A stretch of DNA of 64,000 bases from Dehalococcoidia bacterium (GCA_020847985.1 JADLBC010000045.1:29243-93242); one strand, 5' to 3'. Positions 1 to 9,710 are shown, counted from the stretch's first letter. Notes: generated by a model from the sequence alone, not told the origin. Made by a program: numbers and translations.

Positions 1-2
1 CT

Positions 3-1001
3 GAAGCCACGGACGAACCGGCGCTCGAACGCTGGCGGGCCGGCTGGCTCGGCCGCCAGGACGGGCGCGTGACCCTCCTCCTGCGCGCTGTGCGCGAGCA
101 GCCGCCGGAGCAGCGCGCTGCCTTCGGCCAGGCGGCGAATGCGGTCAAGCAGACCCTCGAAGCCGCGCTCGCCGAACGCCAGGAGAGCCTGAAACAGGCG
201 GCCCTGAAAGCCCTTAGCACGACCGCCGCCCTGGACGTGACACTCCCCGGCCGGCCCCAGGCCATCGGCCGCCTCCACCCCGTTACCCAGACCCTCCGGG
301 ATTGCATCAAGGCGTTCCAGGAGATGGGTTTCCGCGTCGCCGAAGGCCCCGAAGTCGAATGGAGCGCCTACAACTTCGACGCCATGCGCAGTCCCGAGGA
401 CCACCCGGCGCGCGACATGTGGGACACGATCTGGGTCGATACGCTGCTCAACGGCGAACGGAAGATGCTCCTGCGGACGCACACTTCGCCGAACCAGGCC
501 CGCGTCATGGAGCGCACGCCCGAGCCGCCGGTGCGCGTCATCGTCCCCGGCAAGTGCTACCGCCAGGAGGCGACCGACGCCACCCACGAGTGGATGCTCA
601 CCCAGATCGAAGGTCTCGCCGTCGATGAAGGCGTGCGCATGAGTGACCTCAAGGGCGTCCTCTACGAATTCGCCCGCAAGATGTTCGGGCAGGACCGCAA
701 GGTCATCTTCCACCACAGCTACTTCCCCTTCGTGGAGCCGGGCGTCGAAATGGCCATGGACTGTTTCATCTGCCGGGGTTCCGGCGCCGAATGCCGCACC
801 TGCCACGGCACCGGCTGGATCGAAATCCTCGGCGCCGGCATGGTCCACCCCGAGATCATCGAAAACGCCGGCTACGATTCCTCGAAAGTCACCGGCTTCG
901 CCTTCGGCCTCGGCGTCGAGCGCGTCGCCCTCCTGCGCTGGGGCATCGAAGACATCCGCCACTTCTACGCGAACGACCTCCGCTTCCTGGGGCAGTTTTA
1001 G
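3..1001 (+). CDS. pheS: Phenylalanine--tRNA ligase alpha subunit, 5' end truncated by window edge
   Basis: Class II aaRS core (HPVTQTLRDCIKAFQEMGF, RTHTSPNQARVM, GLGVERVALLRWGIEDIRHFYANDLRFL). The frame stays open to the window edge (EATDEPALERWRAGWLGRQDGRV), so the true start is upstream. Confidence 0.97.
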   Translation, partial: EATDEPALERWRAGWLGRQDGRVTLLLRAVREQPPEQRAAFGQAANAVKQTLEAALAERQESLKQAALKALSTTAALDVTLPGRPQAIGRLHPVTQTLRDCIKAFQEMGFRVAEGPEVEWSAYNFDAMRSPEDHPARDMWDTIWVDTLLNGERKMLLRTHTSPNQARVMERTPEPPVRVIVPGKCYRQEATDATHEWMLTQIEGLAVDEGVRMSDLKGVLYEFARKMFGQDRKVIFHHSYFPFVEPGVEMAMDCFICRGSGAECRTCHGTGWIEILGAGMVHPEIIENAGYDSSKVTGFAFGLGVERVALLRWGIEDIRHFYANDLRFLGQF

Positions 1002-1003
1002 CC

Positions 1004-1455
1004 AGCTGTTAGCCGTTGGCTACTGGCCACTAGCGGGGCAACCCCGTCGCGCGACGGGACAGGAAAGAGGGTACCGGTGCGACCGTTCCAGGAACTGGTG
1101 GTCTGGCAGAAGGCGCACCAACTTGCGCTCGCCGTGTACCACGCTTCCGGTGGTTTCCCGACCGACGAGCGCTTCGGACTCACGAGCCAGGTACGCCGGT
1201 CCGCGGTCTCGATTCCCGCGAACATCGCCGAGGGGTCCGCACGCCCCGGGGAGACTGAATTCCGGCGATTCCTGGGGATCGCGCTCGGCTCAGCCACCGA
1301 ACTCGAATACCATCTGATCCTGTCGAAGGACCTGGGCTACATCTCGCACGAAACGCACGAGCGCCTCGACACCTCTCTGGCCGAAGTCAAGCGCATGCTC
1401 GTCTCCTTCATCCGCCGACTCCAGGTCGGACCCTAATAGCCAACAGCCAACAGCC
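1004..1455. repeat. Imperfect inverted repeat pair flanking the four-helix-bundle gene
   Basis: Left 1004-1022 agctgttagccgttggcta; its reverse complement tagccaacggctaacagct matches right 1437-1455 tagccaacagccaacagcc at 16/19 positions, the three mismatches all being transitions. Confidence 0.6.
1077..1436 (+). CDS. Four-helix-bundle protein (S23/IVP, Avd-like family)
   Basis: MRPFQELVVWQKAHQLALAVYHASGGFPTDERFGLTSQVRRSAVSIPANIAEGSAR...EFRRFLGIALGSATELEYHL is the typical signature of this family. Confidence 0.93.
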   Translation: MRPFQELVVWQKAHQLALAVYHASGGFPTDERFGLTSQVRRSAVSIPANIAEGSARPGETEFRRFLGIALGSATELEYHLILSKDLGYISHETHERLDTSLAEVKRMLVSFIRRLQVGP

Positions 1456-1466
1456 AGGAGCTTCTT

Positions 1467-3881
1467 GTGAAATTACTCCTCTCATGGTTGCGTGAATTCG
1501 TCGATGTCGACCTGCCTGTGCCCGAGCTTGCGCGGCGGTTGATCGATGCCACGGCGGAGGTCGAGGGCTGGGAGACCATCGGCGCGGGCTGGGACCCGGA
1601 GCGAATCCGCGTCGCACAGGTTGTGGCGGTCGAGCCCCACCCCAACGCCGACCGCCTGCGCCTTGCCACGGTTGAGACTGGCTCCGGCCTCCAGCAGGTC
1701 GTCTGCGGCGCGCCGAATATCGCGGCCGGCCAGAAGGTCGCCTTCGCCACCGAAGGCGCCGTGCTCATCGATGGCCACACTGGCGAAACCGCGAAGCTCA
1801 AGCTCCGCCCCATCCGCGGCGTCGAATCGGCGGGGATGGTCCTGAGCGAAAAGGAGCTCGGCCTCAGCGACAGCCACGAGGGCATCCTCGTGCTCCCGGA
1901 CGACGCCGTCGTAGGCCGCCCACTCGTCGAGCAGCTTGGGGATGTCCTCTTCGATATCTCCACCTGGGCGAACCGCGCCGACTTGCTCGGCGTGCTCGGC
2001 CTCGCGCGCGAAGTGTCCGCGCTCGTCTCGCGACCCCTGCGCGAACCCTCCACGGAGTACTCCGAAGCCGGCCCGCCCACGGAGTCGCTCGCCAGCGTCA
2101 CCGTGCAGGACCCGGACCTCTGCCCGCGCTTCATGGTGTCCGTGATCCAGGACGTCACGCTCGGCCCGTCGCCCGCGTGGATGCAGGAGCGGCTCCTGCG
2201 CCACGGCATGCGCCCCATCAACAACGTCGTCGACATCACCAACTACGTCATGATCGAGACCGGCCAGCCGCTGCACGCCTTCGATTACGACCTCGTGCGC
2301 GGCAAGCAGCTCATCGCGCGCCGCGCCGTCCCTGGCGAAAAGCTCGTCACCCTTGACGGCGTCGAGCGCGAATTCGATGGGCAGATGGTGCTCGTCTGCG
2401 ACGGCGAAGGCCCCGTGAGCGTGGCCGGCGTCATGGGCGGCGGCAACAGCGAGGTCAGCGAATCCACCCGCACCATCCTCCTCGAGGCCGCGAACTGGGT
2501 GCCCGGGAATATCCGCCGGACCTCCATGTACCTCAAGCTCCGCAGCGAGGCGAGCCTCCGGTTCGAAAAGGGGCTTGGCCCCGAAATGGCCGAGTTCGCA
2601 CTCAAGCGCGCCCTCCACCTCTTCGAACAGCTGACCGGCGGCACCGTCTCCCGGGGCGTGATCGATGTTTACCCGGGCAAGCGGCCGCCGCGCACCATCA
2701 TCCTCCCCGCCGCGCGCATCGAGCAGGTCCTCGGGTACGCCATCGGCCCCGACGAGGTTCGCCGCATCCTCAGTGACCTCGGCTTCCTCTGTCACCATCT
2801 CCCGCCCGATCGCTACAGCGTGCAGCCCCCGTACTGGCGGCCGGACGTGCTCATCGCCGACGACCTGATCGAGGACGTCGCCCGCATCCACGGGTACGAC
2901 AAGCTGCCCGCCACGAAGCTGCGCGGCAGCCTCCCAGAGCCCGAGCCGCGCCCCGTCGAGGACCTGCGCGAGCGCGTGCGCGATCTTGCCGTCGGCCTCG
3001 GGTTCCAGGAAATCATCACCTACAGCCTCACCGAGAAGCAGAAGCTGGAACGCGTCGTGGCGCCGGGAGATGTCCGTCGCATGGCGCCGTTGTCTGTCGT
3101 GAACCCGGTCGCGGCGCGGCACACCTACCTGCGCACCTCCCTCCGCGCGGGCCTGCTCGAAACTTACGCCGCGAATCGCCGGCAGCACGATGGCCCCCTG
3201 CGCATGTTCGAAGTGGGCCAGGAGTTCCTGCCCGTCGAGGCCGACCTCCCGCACGAACGGAAGGTGTTCTGCGCCCTCGCCGGCGGCACGCGCGAAGCTC
3301 GTTGGGCGAAAGCCGGGGACGATCGCCTCGACTTCTTCGACGCGAAGGGCGCCGCGGAAGCCGTGCTGGGCGCGCTCGGCGTCCCCGGCACCTTCGCCGC
3401 CGCGAACGAATTCGGCCTGCTCGAAGGGCACACGGCGCGGGTCGCCTCGGGCAAACAGCCCGTGGGCGTCGTCGCGCAGGTACACCCGGACACCGCCGCC
3501 GCCTTCGATATCGATGAGCCCGTCTTCATGGTCGAACTCTGGCTCGAGGACCTCGTGCGCGTGCTCCCCGAACGGCCCGCCTACCTCGCGCCCTCGCGCT
3601 TCCCCGAGATGCGCCACGACCTCGCCCTGCTGATCGACACGGCGACCCCGGCCGTCCGCCTCGTCGATATCGTGCGCTCCCACCGTTCCGGGACGGTCCG
3701 CATCACGGCCGATATTTTCGACGAGTATCGCGGCCGGGGCGTGCCCGAGGGCAAGAAGTCGCTCGCGGTCGCGGTTCGCTACCAGGCCGAGGACCGGACC
3801 CTCACCGACGAAGAGGTCGCCCGCATCGAAACCGGTTTGCTCAAGCGGCTGGAGAAGGAGCTGGGCGCCGTCCGACGCTAG
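1467..3881 (+). CDS. pheT: Phenylalanine--tRNA ligase beta subunit
   Basis: 804 aa; tRNA-binding N-terminus, B3/B4 and B5 domains (RPINNVVDITNYVMIETGQPLHAFDYD), C-terminal FDX-ACB domain. Confidence 0.97.
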   Translation: MKLLLSWLREFVDVDLPVPELARRLIDATAEVEGWETIGAGWDPERIRVAQVVAVEPHPNADRLRLATVETGSGLQQVVCGAPNIAAGQKVAFATEGAVLIDGHTGETAKLKLRPIRGVESAGMVLSEKELGLSDSHEGILVLPDDAVVGRPLVEQLGDVLFDISTWANRADLLGVLGLAREVSALVSRPLREPSTEYSEAGPPTESLASVTVQDPDLCPRFMVSVIQDVTLGPSPAWMQERLLRHGMRPINNVVDITNYVMIETGQPLHAFDYDLVRGKQLIARRAVPGEKLVTLDGVEREFDGQMVLVCDGEGPVSVAGVMGGGNSEVSESTRTILLEAANWVPGNIRRTSMYLKLRSEASLRFEKGLGPEMAEFALKRALHLFEQLTGGTVSRGVIDVYPGKRPPRTIILPAARIEQVLGYAIGPDEVRRILSDLGFLCHHLPPDRYSVQPPYWRPDVLIADDLIEDVARIHGYDKLPATKLRGSLPEPEPRPVEDLRERVRDLAVGLGFQEIITYSLTEKQKLERVVAPGDVRRMAPLSVVNPVAARHTYLRTSLRAGLLETYAANRRQHDGPLRMFEVGQEFLPVEADLPHERKVFCALAGGTREARWAKAGDDRLDFFDAKGAAEAVLGALGVPGTFAAANEFGLLEGHTARVASGKQPVGVVAQVHPDTAAAFDIDEPVFMVELWLEDLVRVLPERPAYLAPSRFPEMRHDLALLIDTATPAVRLVDIVRSHRSGTVRITADIFDEYRGRGVPEGKKSLAVAVRYQAEDRTLTDEEVARIETGLLKRLEKELGAVRR

Positions 3882-4000
3882 CCGGGCCGCGTTCCTGGCC
3901 ACCGCCAAGTGACGGACGGCGCGGCCGTCTGGTATCGTGTTTGGGTTGCGGCCCCCGCGTGGGCAATTCCCTTCGCAAGAAGGTGGGGTGATTCGGCACT

Positions 4001-4222
4001 CTGTCAGAGGTAATCGTCGGCGATAACGAGTCCTTCGAGGGCGCCCTCAAGCGCTTCAACAAGCGCGTCATGATGGATGGCATCCTTTCGGAGGTACGGC
4101 GCCGGGCCCACTACGAAAAGCCCAGCGTGAAAAAGAAGCGGAAGGAAGCCGCACGGCTTCGCAAGCTCCTCAAGAAGAAGCTGCGGAGCGAAGCGCGGGA
4201 CCGGGAACGGCCGCGCCGCTAG
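4001..4222 (+). CDS. rpsU: 30S ribosomal protein bS21, apparent CTG start
   Basis: Translation from CTG 4001: (M)SEVIVGDNESFEGALKRFNKRVMMDGILSEVRRRAHYEKPSVKKKRKEAARLRKLLKKKLRSEARDRERPRR*. Not in the supplied ORF track. In-frame TGA at 3989 limits possible starts. Confidence 0.88.
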   Translation: MSEVIVGDNESFEGALKRFNKRVMMDGILSEVRRRAHYEKPSVKKKRKEAARLRKLLKKKLRSEARDRERPRR

Positions 4223-4243
4223 GGCGACACCGTACGAACGAAG

Positions 4244-4266
4244 GCCGGGAGCAATCCCGGCTTTTT
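4244..4266 (+). terminator. Rho-independent terminator after rpsU
   Basis: gccggga-gcaa-tcccggc stem-loop followed by ttttt. Confidence 0.8.
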
Positions 4267-4325
4267 CGTGTCTCCGGGGTCTCCCGGCCGCGGGTGCCAG
4301 TGCCTATACTCGAACAGAAGTTCGT

Positions 4326-5543
4326 ATGCCCGATTCGCCCGCGCCCACCGTCATCCACGTCGACCTCGACGCCTTCTTCGTGTCGATGGAGCTGCTGCGT
4401 CACCCCGAACTGCGCGGCCTGCCCGTCATCGTCGGCGGTCCCGGCGCCCGCGGCGTGGTGAGCACCTGCAGCTACGAAGCACGCACGTTCGGGGTACGCT
4501 CCGGCATGCCCGGCTCGCGGGCCCGCCAGCTCTGCCCCCAGGCCGTCTTCCTCCCCGGCGACTTCCGCTTCTACGCCCCCGCTTCCCGCGCGTTCCACGC
4601 CATCCTTCGCGACTACACCCCGCTGGTGGAGCCGGCCGGCGCCGATGAGGCCTACCTCGACGTGCGCGGCTGCGAACGCATCCTCGGCGACGGCCCCTGG
4701 ATCGCGAGCGAAATCCGCCGCCGCGTGCGCGAGGAGATCGGCATCACCGCCTCCGCCGGCGTCTCCACCAACAAGCTCGTGTCCAAGGTCGCGAGCGATG
4801 CCGGCAAGCCCGACGGCCTCGTCGTCGTGCCTCCCGGGGGCGAGGCCGAGTTCTTCGCGCCGCGCCCCATCCGCGACCTGCCGATGGTCGGCCCGAAGAC
4901 GGCGGAGGCGCTGGCGGCCATCGGTGTCACCACCATCGGCCAACTCGCGGCCATTCCCGCGTCCGTCCTCGAAGGCCGCTTCGGCCGCCACGGCCGCGAA
5001 CTCGCCGAGCGCGCCCGCGGCGTCTTCGATGCACCCGTGCTCGCCGGCCGCGGCGAGGCGAAGTCCGTCAGCCGCGAGATGACCTTCAGCCACGACGAGC
5101 CCGACCGCGCACGCCTCCGCGCCGTCATCCGCGGCCAGGCCGAACGCATCGCCGCCGAGCTCGCCCAGGCTGGCAAGAGCGCCCGGACCGTCACCCTCAA
5201 GCTGCGCTTCCCACCCTTCGAGACGCTCACCCGGTCGGCCACCGTCGCCCGCCCTGTCGGCCTCGCCGACGAGCTGTTCGAGGCCGGCACCCGGCTCTTC
5301 GAAGAGGCGTGGGCGGCGAACGGGCGGCGCCCCGTGCGGCTCCTGGGCATCGGCGCCACGAACCTCCAGGAGCGCGCCCGCCAGCTCGGCCTGGGCGAAA
5401 CGCTCGAAGCCGACCGGCTCTCCGGCGCCGTCGCGGAGGTCCGTGCGAAGTTCGGCGAGGGTGCACTGCGTCGTGCCGCCGAACTCGGGGCGCGGGTCCC
5501 CCGCTACGGCGCTGGCGGCGCCTCCGACCCTCGTCTAGAGTGA
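4326..5543 (+). CDS. dinB: DNA polymerase IV (Y family)
   Basis: VIHVDLDAFFVSMELLRHPELRGLPVIVGG, ADEAYLDV, SAGVSTNKLVSKVASDAGKPDG motifs. Confidence 0.95.
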   Translation: MPDSPAPTVIHVDLDAFFVSMELLRHPELRGLPVIVGGPGARGVVSTCSYEARTFGVRSGMPGSRARQLCPQAVFLPGDFRFYAPASRAFHAILRDYTPLVEPAGADEAYLDVRGCERILGDGPWIASEIRRRVREEIGITASAGVSTNKLVSKVASDAGKPDGLVVVPPGGEAEFFAPRPIRDLPMVGPKTAEALAAIGVTTIGQLAAIPASVLEGRFGRHGRELAERARGVFDAPVLAGRGEAKSVSREMTFSHDEPDRARLRAVIRGQAERIAAELAQAGKSARTVTLKLRFPPFETLTRSATVARPVGLADELFEAGTRLFEEAWAANGRRPVRLLGIGATNLQERARQLGLGETLEADRLSGAVAEVRAKFGEGALRRAAELGARVPRYGAGGASDPRLE

Positions 5544-5587
5544 GCCCGCTCCCGATCGGGGGCTCATCCCATCCGCGAGGGACCGGC

Positions 5588-6739
5588 GTGACCTACCTCA
5601 CCGAGGAGCGTTTGCTCATCCAGAAGTCCGCGCGCGACTTCTCCATCAAGGAGGTGTTGCCCGTCGCGAACGAGCTCGACCGCGTGAAGGGCGACATCCC
5701 CATGTCCCTGCGCGACCAGATGGGCGAACTTGGCTACTTCGGCATGCGCATCCCGGAGCAGTATGGCGGGCTCGGCCTCGGCGTCTTCGAATACATCCTC
5801 GTCACCGAAGAGCTGGCACGTTCGTGGATGAGCGTCGCCAGCATCATTGCCCGCGGCAACGGCCTCGGCGGCGGCTTCAGCGACGAACAGAAGGAGCGCT
5901 ACCTGCCTCGCATGGCCCGCGGCGAGTTCCTCGGCGCGATGGCGCTCTCCGAGCCCGAGGCCGGCTCCGACCTCGCGAACGTGCAGTGCCGCGCCCGCCG
6001 CGATGGCGACGAGTGGGTGATCACGGGGAACAAGATGTGGTGCACTTTCGCCGACGGCGCCGACTACATCCAGGTCCTCTGCCGCACCGGGGAGGCGGAC
6101 CCCTCCGCGCGCCATCGCGGCACCGCCATGTTCTTCTTCGAAAAGGAGCGCGGCGCCTTTCCGCCAGGGGTGCAGGCCACGCTCATCAACAAGATCGGCT
6201 ATCACGGCTGGCGGACCTGGGAACTGCACTTCGATGATTTCCGCGTGCCCGCCACCGCCCGCCTCGGCGACGAGCGCACCGAAGGGTTCAAGTCGGCCGC
6301 GGGGTTCCTCGAAGCAGCGCGCGCCCACACCGCCGCGCGCGCGACTGGCCTCGCCCGCGGCGCGCTCGAAGACTCCATCGACTACGCCGGCAAGCGCGTC
6401 CAGTTCGGCCAGCCCATCGGCAAGTTCCAGGCCATTCGCTTCAAAATCGCGGAGATGGCCGCCGAGATCGAGGCTGCCCGCCAGCTCACCTACTTCTGCT
6501 GCGACGCCATCGATTCCGGCCGCCGCTGCGACCGCGAGGCCGCCATGGCGAAATGGTTCGCCAGCGAAATGGCCGAACGCGTCACCAGCCAGGCCCTGCA
6601 GATCCACGGGGGCGTCGGGTACACCACCGACCTCCCCATCGAACGCTACTGGCGCGACGCCCGCCTCACCAGGATCTTCGAAGGCACGAGCGAAATCCAG
6701 CTGCGCATCATCTCCGACCGTCTGCTCGGCGACCGGTAG
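5588..6739 (+). CDS. Acyl-CoA dehydrogenase
   Basis: FGMRIPEQYGGLGLGVFEYILVTEEL, MALSEPEAGSDLANVQCRA, QIHGGVGYTTDLPIERYWRDARLTRIFEGTSEIQLRII. GTG start chosen at 5588; the listed ORF over-extends upstream. Confidence 0.93.
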   Translation: MTYLTEERLLIQKSARDFSIKEVLPVANELDRVKGDIPMSLRDQMGELGYFGMRIPEQYGGLGLGVFEYILVTEELARSWMSVASIIARGNGLGGGFSDEQKERYLPRMARGEFLGAMALSEPEAGSDLANVQCRARRDGDEWVITGNKMWCTFADGADYIQVLCRTGEADPSARHRGTAMFFFEKERGAFPPGVQATLINKIGYHGWRTWELHFDDFRVPATARLGDERTEGFKSAAGFLEAARAHTAARATGLARGALEDSIDYAGKRVQFGQPIGKFQAIRFKIAEMAAEIEAARQLTYFCCDAIDSGRRCDREAAMAKWFASEMAERVTSQALQIHGGVGYTTDLPIERYWRDARLTRIFEGTSEIQLRIISDRLLGDR

Positions 6740-6759
6740 GCGTGCCCGCGCGAGGAGTG

Positions 6760-6791
6760 CCACGGACCGGGCCGCGAAGCCCGGCCCGTGG
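6760..6791. terminator. Strong hairpin downstream of acyl-CoA dehydrogenase, no clear T-run
   Basis: ccacggaccgggc-cgcgaa-gcccggcccgtgg, 12/13 paired. Confidence 0.4.
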
Positions 6792-6993
6792 GCGCTCCCT
6801 GGGGTCCGAGGCCGGGCGGAAGCCTCGCAAACGTCCGCCCGAACTCTGGCTGCGAACGGGACGCGAGAACGGCCCGGGATGCACCAGCGGTGACGGACTG
6901 GCGCAACGCCACATCCCTCACGCGGCGGACTATACGTTAGCCTCGCCTATTTGCGAATCCGTTGTGTGGTATTCATGCGAAGCGCGCCCGGGA

Positions 6994-8262
6994 TTACTGC
7001 CCTGCCGGCGCCGCCGAGACCACCGCGCCCACCCGTGAGCGCGTGGAGAGGTACCGGTACGTGAACGCCACGATGATCCCGAGCCCACAGATGCCCGCTT
7101 CGAGCCCCAGCGTGCGAGGCACACCGATGGACTCCGCGAGGTGCCCGGTGACGAACCCGCCGATCGGCGTCGTCCCACCGAGCAGCAACTGATAGATGGA
7201 AATCACGCGGCCGCGCAGTTCGTCCGGGACCTGGAGCTGGATGGAGGTGTTGATCGTGTTCGTGAACGCGATGCTCGTCAGCCCCTGCCCGACGAACAGC
7301 GCCGCCGTCACGTAGAACCAGTGCGAGGCCGCGATGCTCGCGAAGATGACCACGAACGCCACCGTCGCGAGCGTGAACATGCGCGGCGTCGCGCGGCCCG
7401 TCGCCGCCAGCGTCAACGCCGAGATCAGCGACCCGAGCCCCATGCACGAAGTCAGCAACCCGAACCGTTCGGGCCCGACGTTCAGGACGAACCGCGAAAC
7501 CAGCGGGATGACGACGGTGAAGTTGTAGCCAAACGTGCCGATGAACGCCAGCAGGATGAGCAGATACAGGATCGAGGGCGTCTTCAGCGCGAAGCGGAAG
7601 CCTTCGCCCACCTGGCGGAAGATGTTCCCCCGCCGTGGGCGCCGCTCAACCACATGGAACTGGCCCGAGCGCATGAGCGCGAACGCCGCCAGCACCGCCA
7701 CGAAGCTAACCGCGTTGAGGAAGAACGCCGTCGCGATGCCCGTCGCCGCGATCGCGATGCCCGCCACCGCCGGCCCGATGATGCGCCCGGCGTTGAACAC
7801 GCTGCTGTTGAGCGCCACCGCGTTCACCAGGTCGTCCTTACCCACGAGTTCCACCACGAACGCCTGCCGCACCGGATTGCCAAATGCGTTCGTCAGGCCG
7901 AGCACGAGTGCGAGGCAGTAGATGTGCCAGAGTTCGACCGTCCCGGTCGCGACGAGCACGCCCAGCAGCGCCGCCTGCGCGAGGGCCGTGGATTGCGTAA
8001 AAAAGAGCAGCTTCCGCTTCGGCACACGGTCCGCGAGCACGCCGCCGAACAGGATGAACGCTGTCTGCGGCAGGAACTGCAGCATCGTCACCGTGCCCAG
8101 CGCCGCTGCCGACCCCGTCAGTTTCAGCACGAGCCACGCCTGTCCCGTCGTCTGCATCCAGGTGCCGATGATGGAAATCATCTGGCCGAAGAAGTAGACC
8201 CGGTAGTTCCAGTTCCTCAGCGAGGAGAACTGGCGGGCGACGAGCGCGGAAGGGATTGGCAC
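6994..8262 (-). CDS. MFS transporter (EmrB/enterobactin-exporter-like)
   Basis: 422 aa with multiple TM helices; RNWNYRVYFFGQMISIIGTWMQTTGQAWLVLKLTGSAAALGTV is typical of the MFS_3 group. Confidence 0.85.
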   Translation of the reverse strand: MPIPSALVARQFSSLRNWNYRVYFFGQMISIIGTWMQTTGQAWLVLKLTGSAAALGTVTMLQFLPQTAFILFGGVLADRVPKRKLLFFTQSTALAQAALLGVLVATGTVELWHIYCLALVLGLTNAFGNPVRQAFVVELVGKDDLVNAVALNSSVFNAGRIIGPAVAGIAIAATGIATAFFLNAVSFVAVLAAFALMRSGQFHVVERRPRRGNIFRQVGEGFRFALKTPSILYLLILLAFIGTFGYNFTVVIPLVSRFVLNVGPERFGLLTSCMGLGSLISALTLAATGRATPRMFTLATVAFVVIFASIAASHWFYVTAALFVGQGLTSIAFTNTINTSIQLQVPDELRGRVISIYQLLLGGTTPIGGFVTGHLAESIGVPRTLGLEAGICGLGIIVAFTYRYLSTRSRVGAVVSAAPAGQ

Positions 8263-8346
8263 CTGCCCATCATACGCTAACGTTCACGTCAATGTCAGTA
8301 GGCGCCGGCCGGTTCCATTGCCGCGATGTTTACGAACGCCCGCTCG

Positions 8347-9480
8347 CTACCCCCGCGGCATGCCCAGGCCGCGCTGGGCGATGATGTTCCGGTTCACTTC
8401 GCTCGTGCCCGCAGCAATCGTGAGCGAGACCGCGTTCAGGTACGTGAACGGCACGTTCCCGCGCATCGGCGCGTTCTCGCCGAGCAGCTGCGATGGCATC
8501 CCCACGGTGCCCATCGCCACGCGCGCCATCCGCTGGTGCAATTCCGTGCCGAACGTCTTCGCCATCGAAGCCTCGTAGTTCGGGATCATCCCCTGGCTCT
8601 GCATCCAGGCGACGCGATACGACATAAGCCGCCCCACCGCAAAGCTCAGCCCGATGTCCGCCAGCGCGTGCCGGATGACGCCATCGTCGAACAGCGTCCC
8701 CCCGGGGGCGCGGGCGGGCGTCCGCTTCGCATATCCCACGACCTCCTCGTATGTCTTCAGCCCGCCGATAACGCGACCGATGCCCGAGCGTTCGAAATCG
8801 AGCGTCGCCGTCGAGACGTACCACCCGCGGTTCACTTCGCCCACGACGGCCGTGGCAGGCACGCGCACGTCCTCGAAGAACACTTCGTTGAAGTGCTGCT
8901 GGCCGTTCATCTGCTTCAACGGCCGCACCGTGATGCCCGGCAGCTTCATATCGAGGAGGAAGTAGGTGATGCCCCGGTGCTTGGGCGCGTCCGGGTCGGT
9001 GCGCGCGAGCAGGATCATGTAGTCCGCCGATTGCGCGCCCGAGGTCCAGATCTTCTGCCCGTTCACCACATACACGTCGCCCTCGCGGATGGCGCGCGTC
9101 TGCAGCGACGCGAGGTCCGATCCCGACCCCGGCTCCGAAAAGCCCTGGCACCACGCGATTTCGTCGCGCACGATGCGCGGCAGAAGCTCCGACTTCTGGG
9201 CTTCGGTCCCGAAGAGGATGATCGTCGGCCCCACCCGGTCCGTGCCCATCGTCTGCCCCGGGGCGCGGTTGTAGGCCATCTCCTCGTTGTAGACGAGTTG
9301 CCGCATGTGCGATGCGGCCTGCCCGCCGTGCTCCTTCGGCCACGACATCGTCAGCCAGCCCTTCGCCGCGAGCTTCTTCGTGAACGACTCACCGGTGCGC
9401 GCTTTCGGGAACTCCTCGTGAATGAACGAACGCACCTCCGTGCGGAACGACTCTTCCTCGGCCGTGAATCGAAACTCCAT
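8347..9480 (-). CDS. Acyl-CoA dehydrogenase
   Basis: MEFRFTAEEESFRTEVRSFIHEEF...WCQGFSEPGSGSDLASLQTRA...GTSEVNRNIIAQRGLGMPRG. Start placed at ATG 9480. Confidence 0.93.
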   Translation of the reverse strand: MEFRFTAEEESFRTEVRSFIHEEFPKARTGESFTKKLAAKGWLTMSWPKEHGGQAASHMRQLVYNEEMAYNRAPGQTMGTDRVGPTIILFGTEAQKSELLPRIVRDEIAWCQGFSEPGSGSDLASLQTRAIREGDVYVVNGQKIWTSGAQSADYMILLARTDPDAPKHRGITYFLLDMKLPGITVRPLKQMNGQQHFNEVFFEDVRVPATAVVGEVNRGWYVSTATLDFERSGIGRVIGGLKTYEEVVGYAKRTPARAPGGTLFDDGVIRHALADIGLSFAVGRLMSYRVAWMQSQGMIPNYEASMAKTFGTELHQRMARVAMGTVGMPSQLLGENAPMRGNVPFTYLNAVSLTIAAGTSEVNRNIIAQRGLGMPRG

Positions 9481-9710
9481 CGAGCGCCTCCGATGCCCAT
9501 CGCTGCGGATGGCCGGACAATACCGAAGTTCGGGCCCAATGGGCCAGTGCCAGGCGCCGGGAGGGCCGTTGGGCCGCCGCGATGGGCCCCCCATGGACGC
9601 TCGCCGTTGGCCGGACGCTGCCACAATCAGCCTGTGGCCGAAGCCCTCGGATCGACAGCCGTGCCTTCAAGGGGCGCCACGTGACCGCCGGTCGGTGGGT
9701 TCGGCCGCGG

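Noticed and set aside
1041-1060. Rho-independent terminator after pheS
   Set aside because: The palindrome has no loop and no T-run, so it is not a standard terminator; kept only as a possible regulatory site.
1482-3908. 808-aa minus-strand ORF opposite pheT
   Set aside because: Antisense shadow ORF of high-GC coding sequence; composition is not protein-like and pheT is unambiguous on the other strand.
7141-9684. Long plus-strand ORFs (379 aa, 452 aa) opposite the MFS and acyl-CoA dehydrogenase genes
   Set aside because: Arg/His-rich shadow translations of well-supported minus-strand genes.
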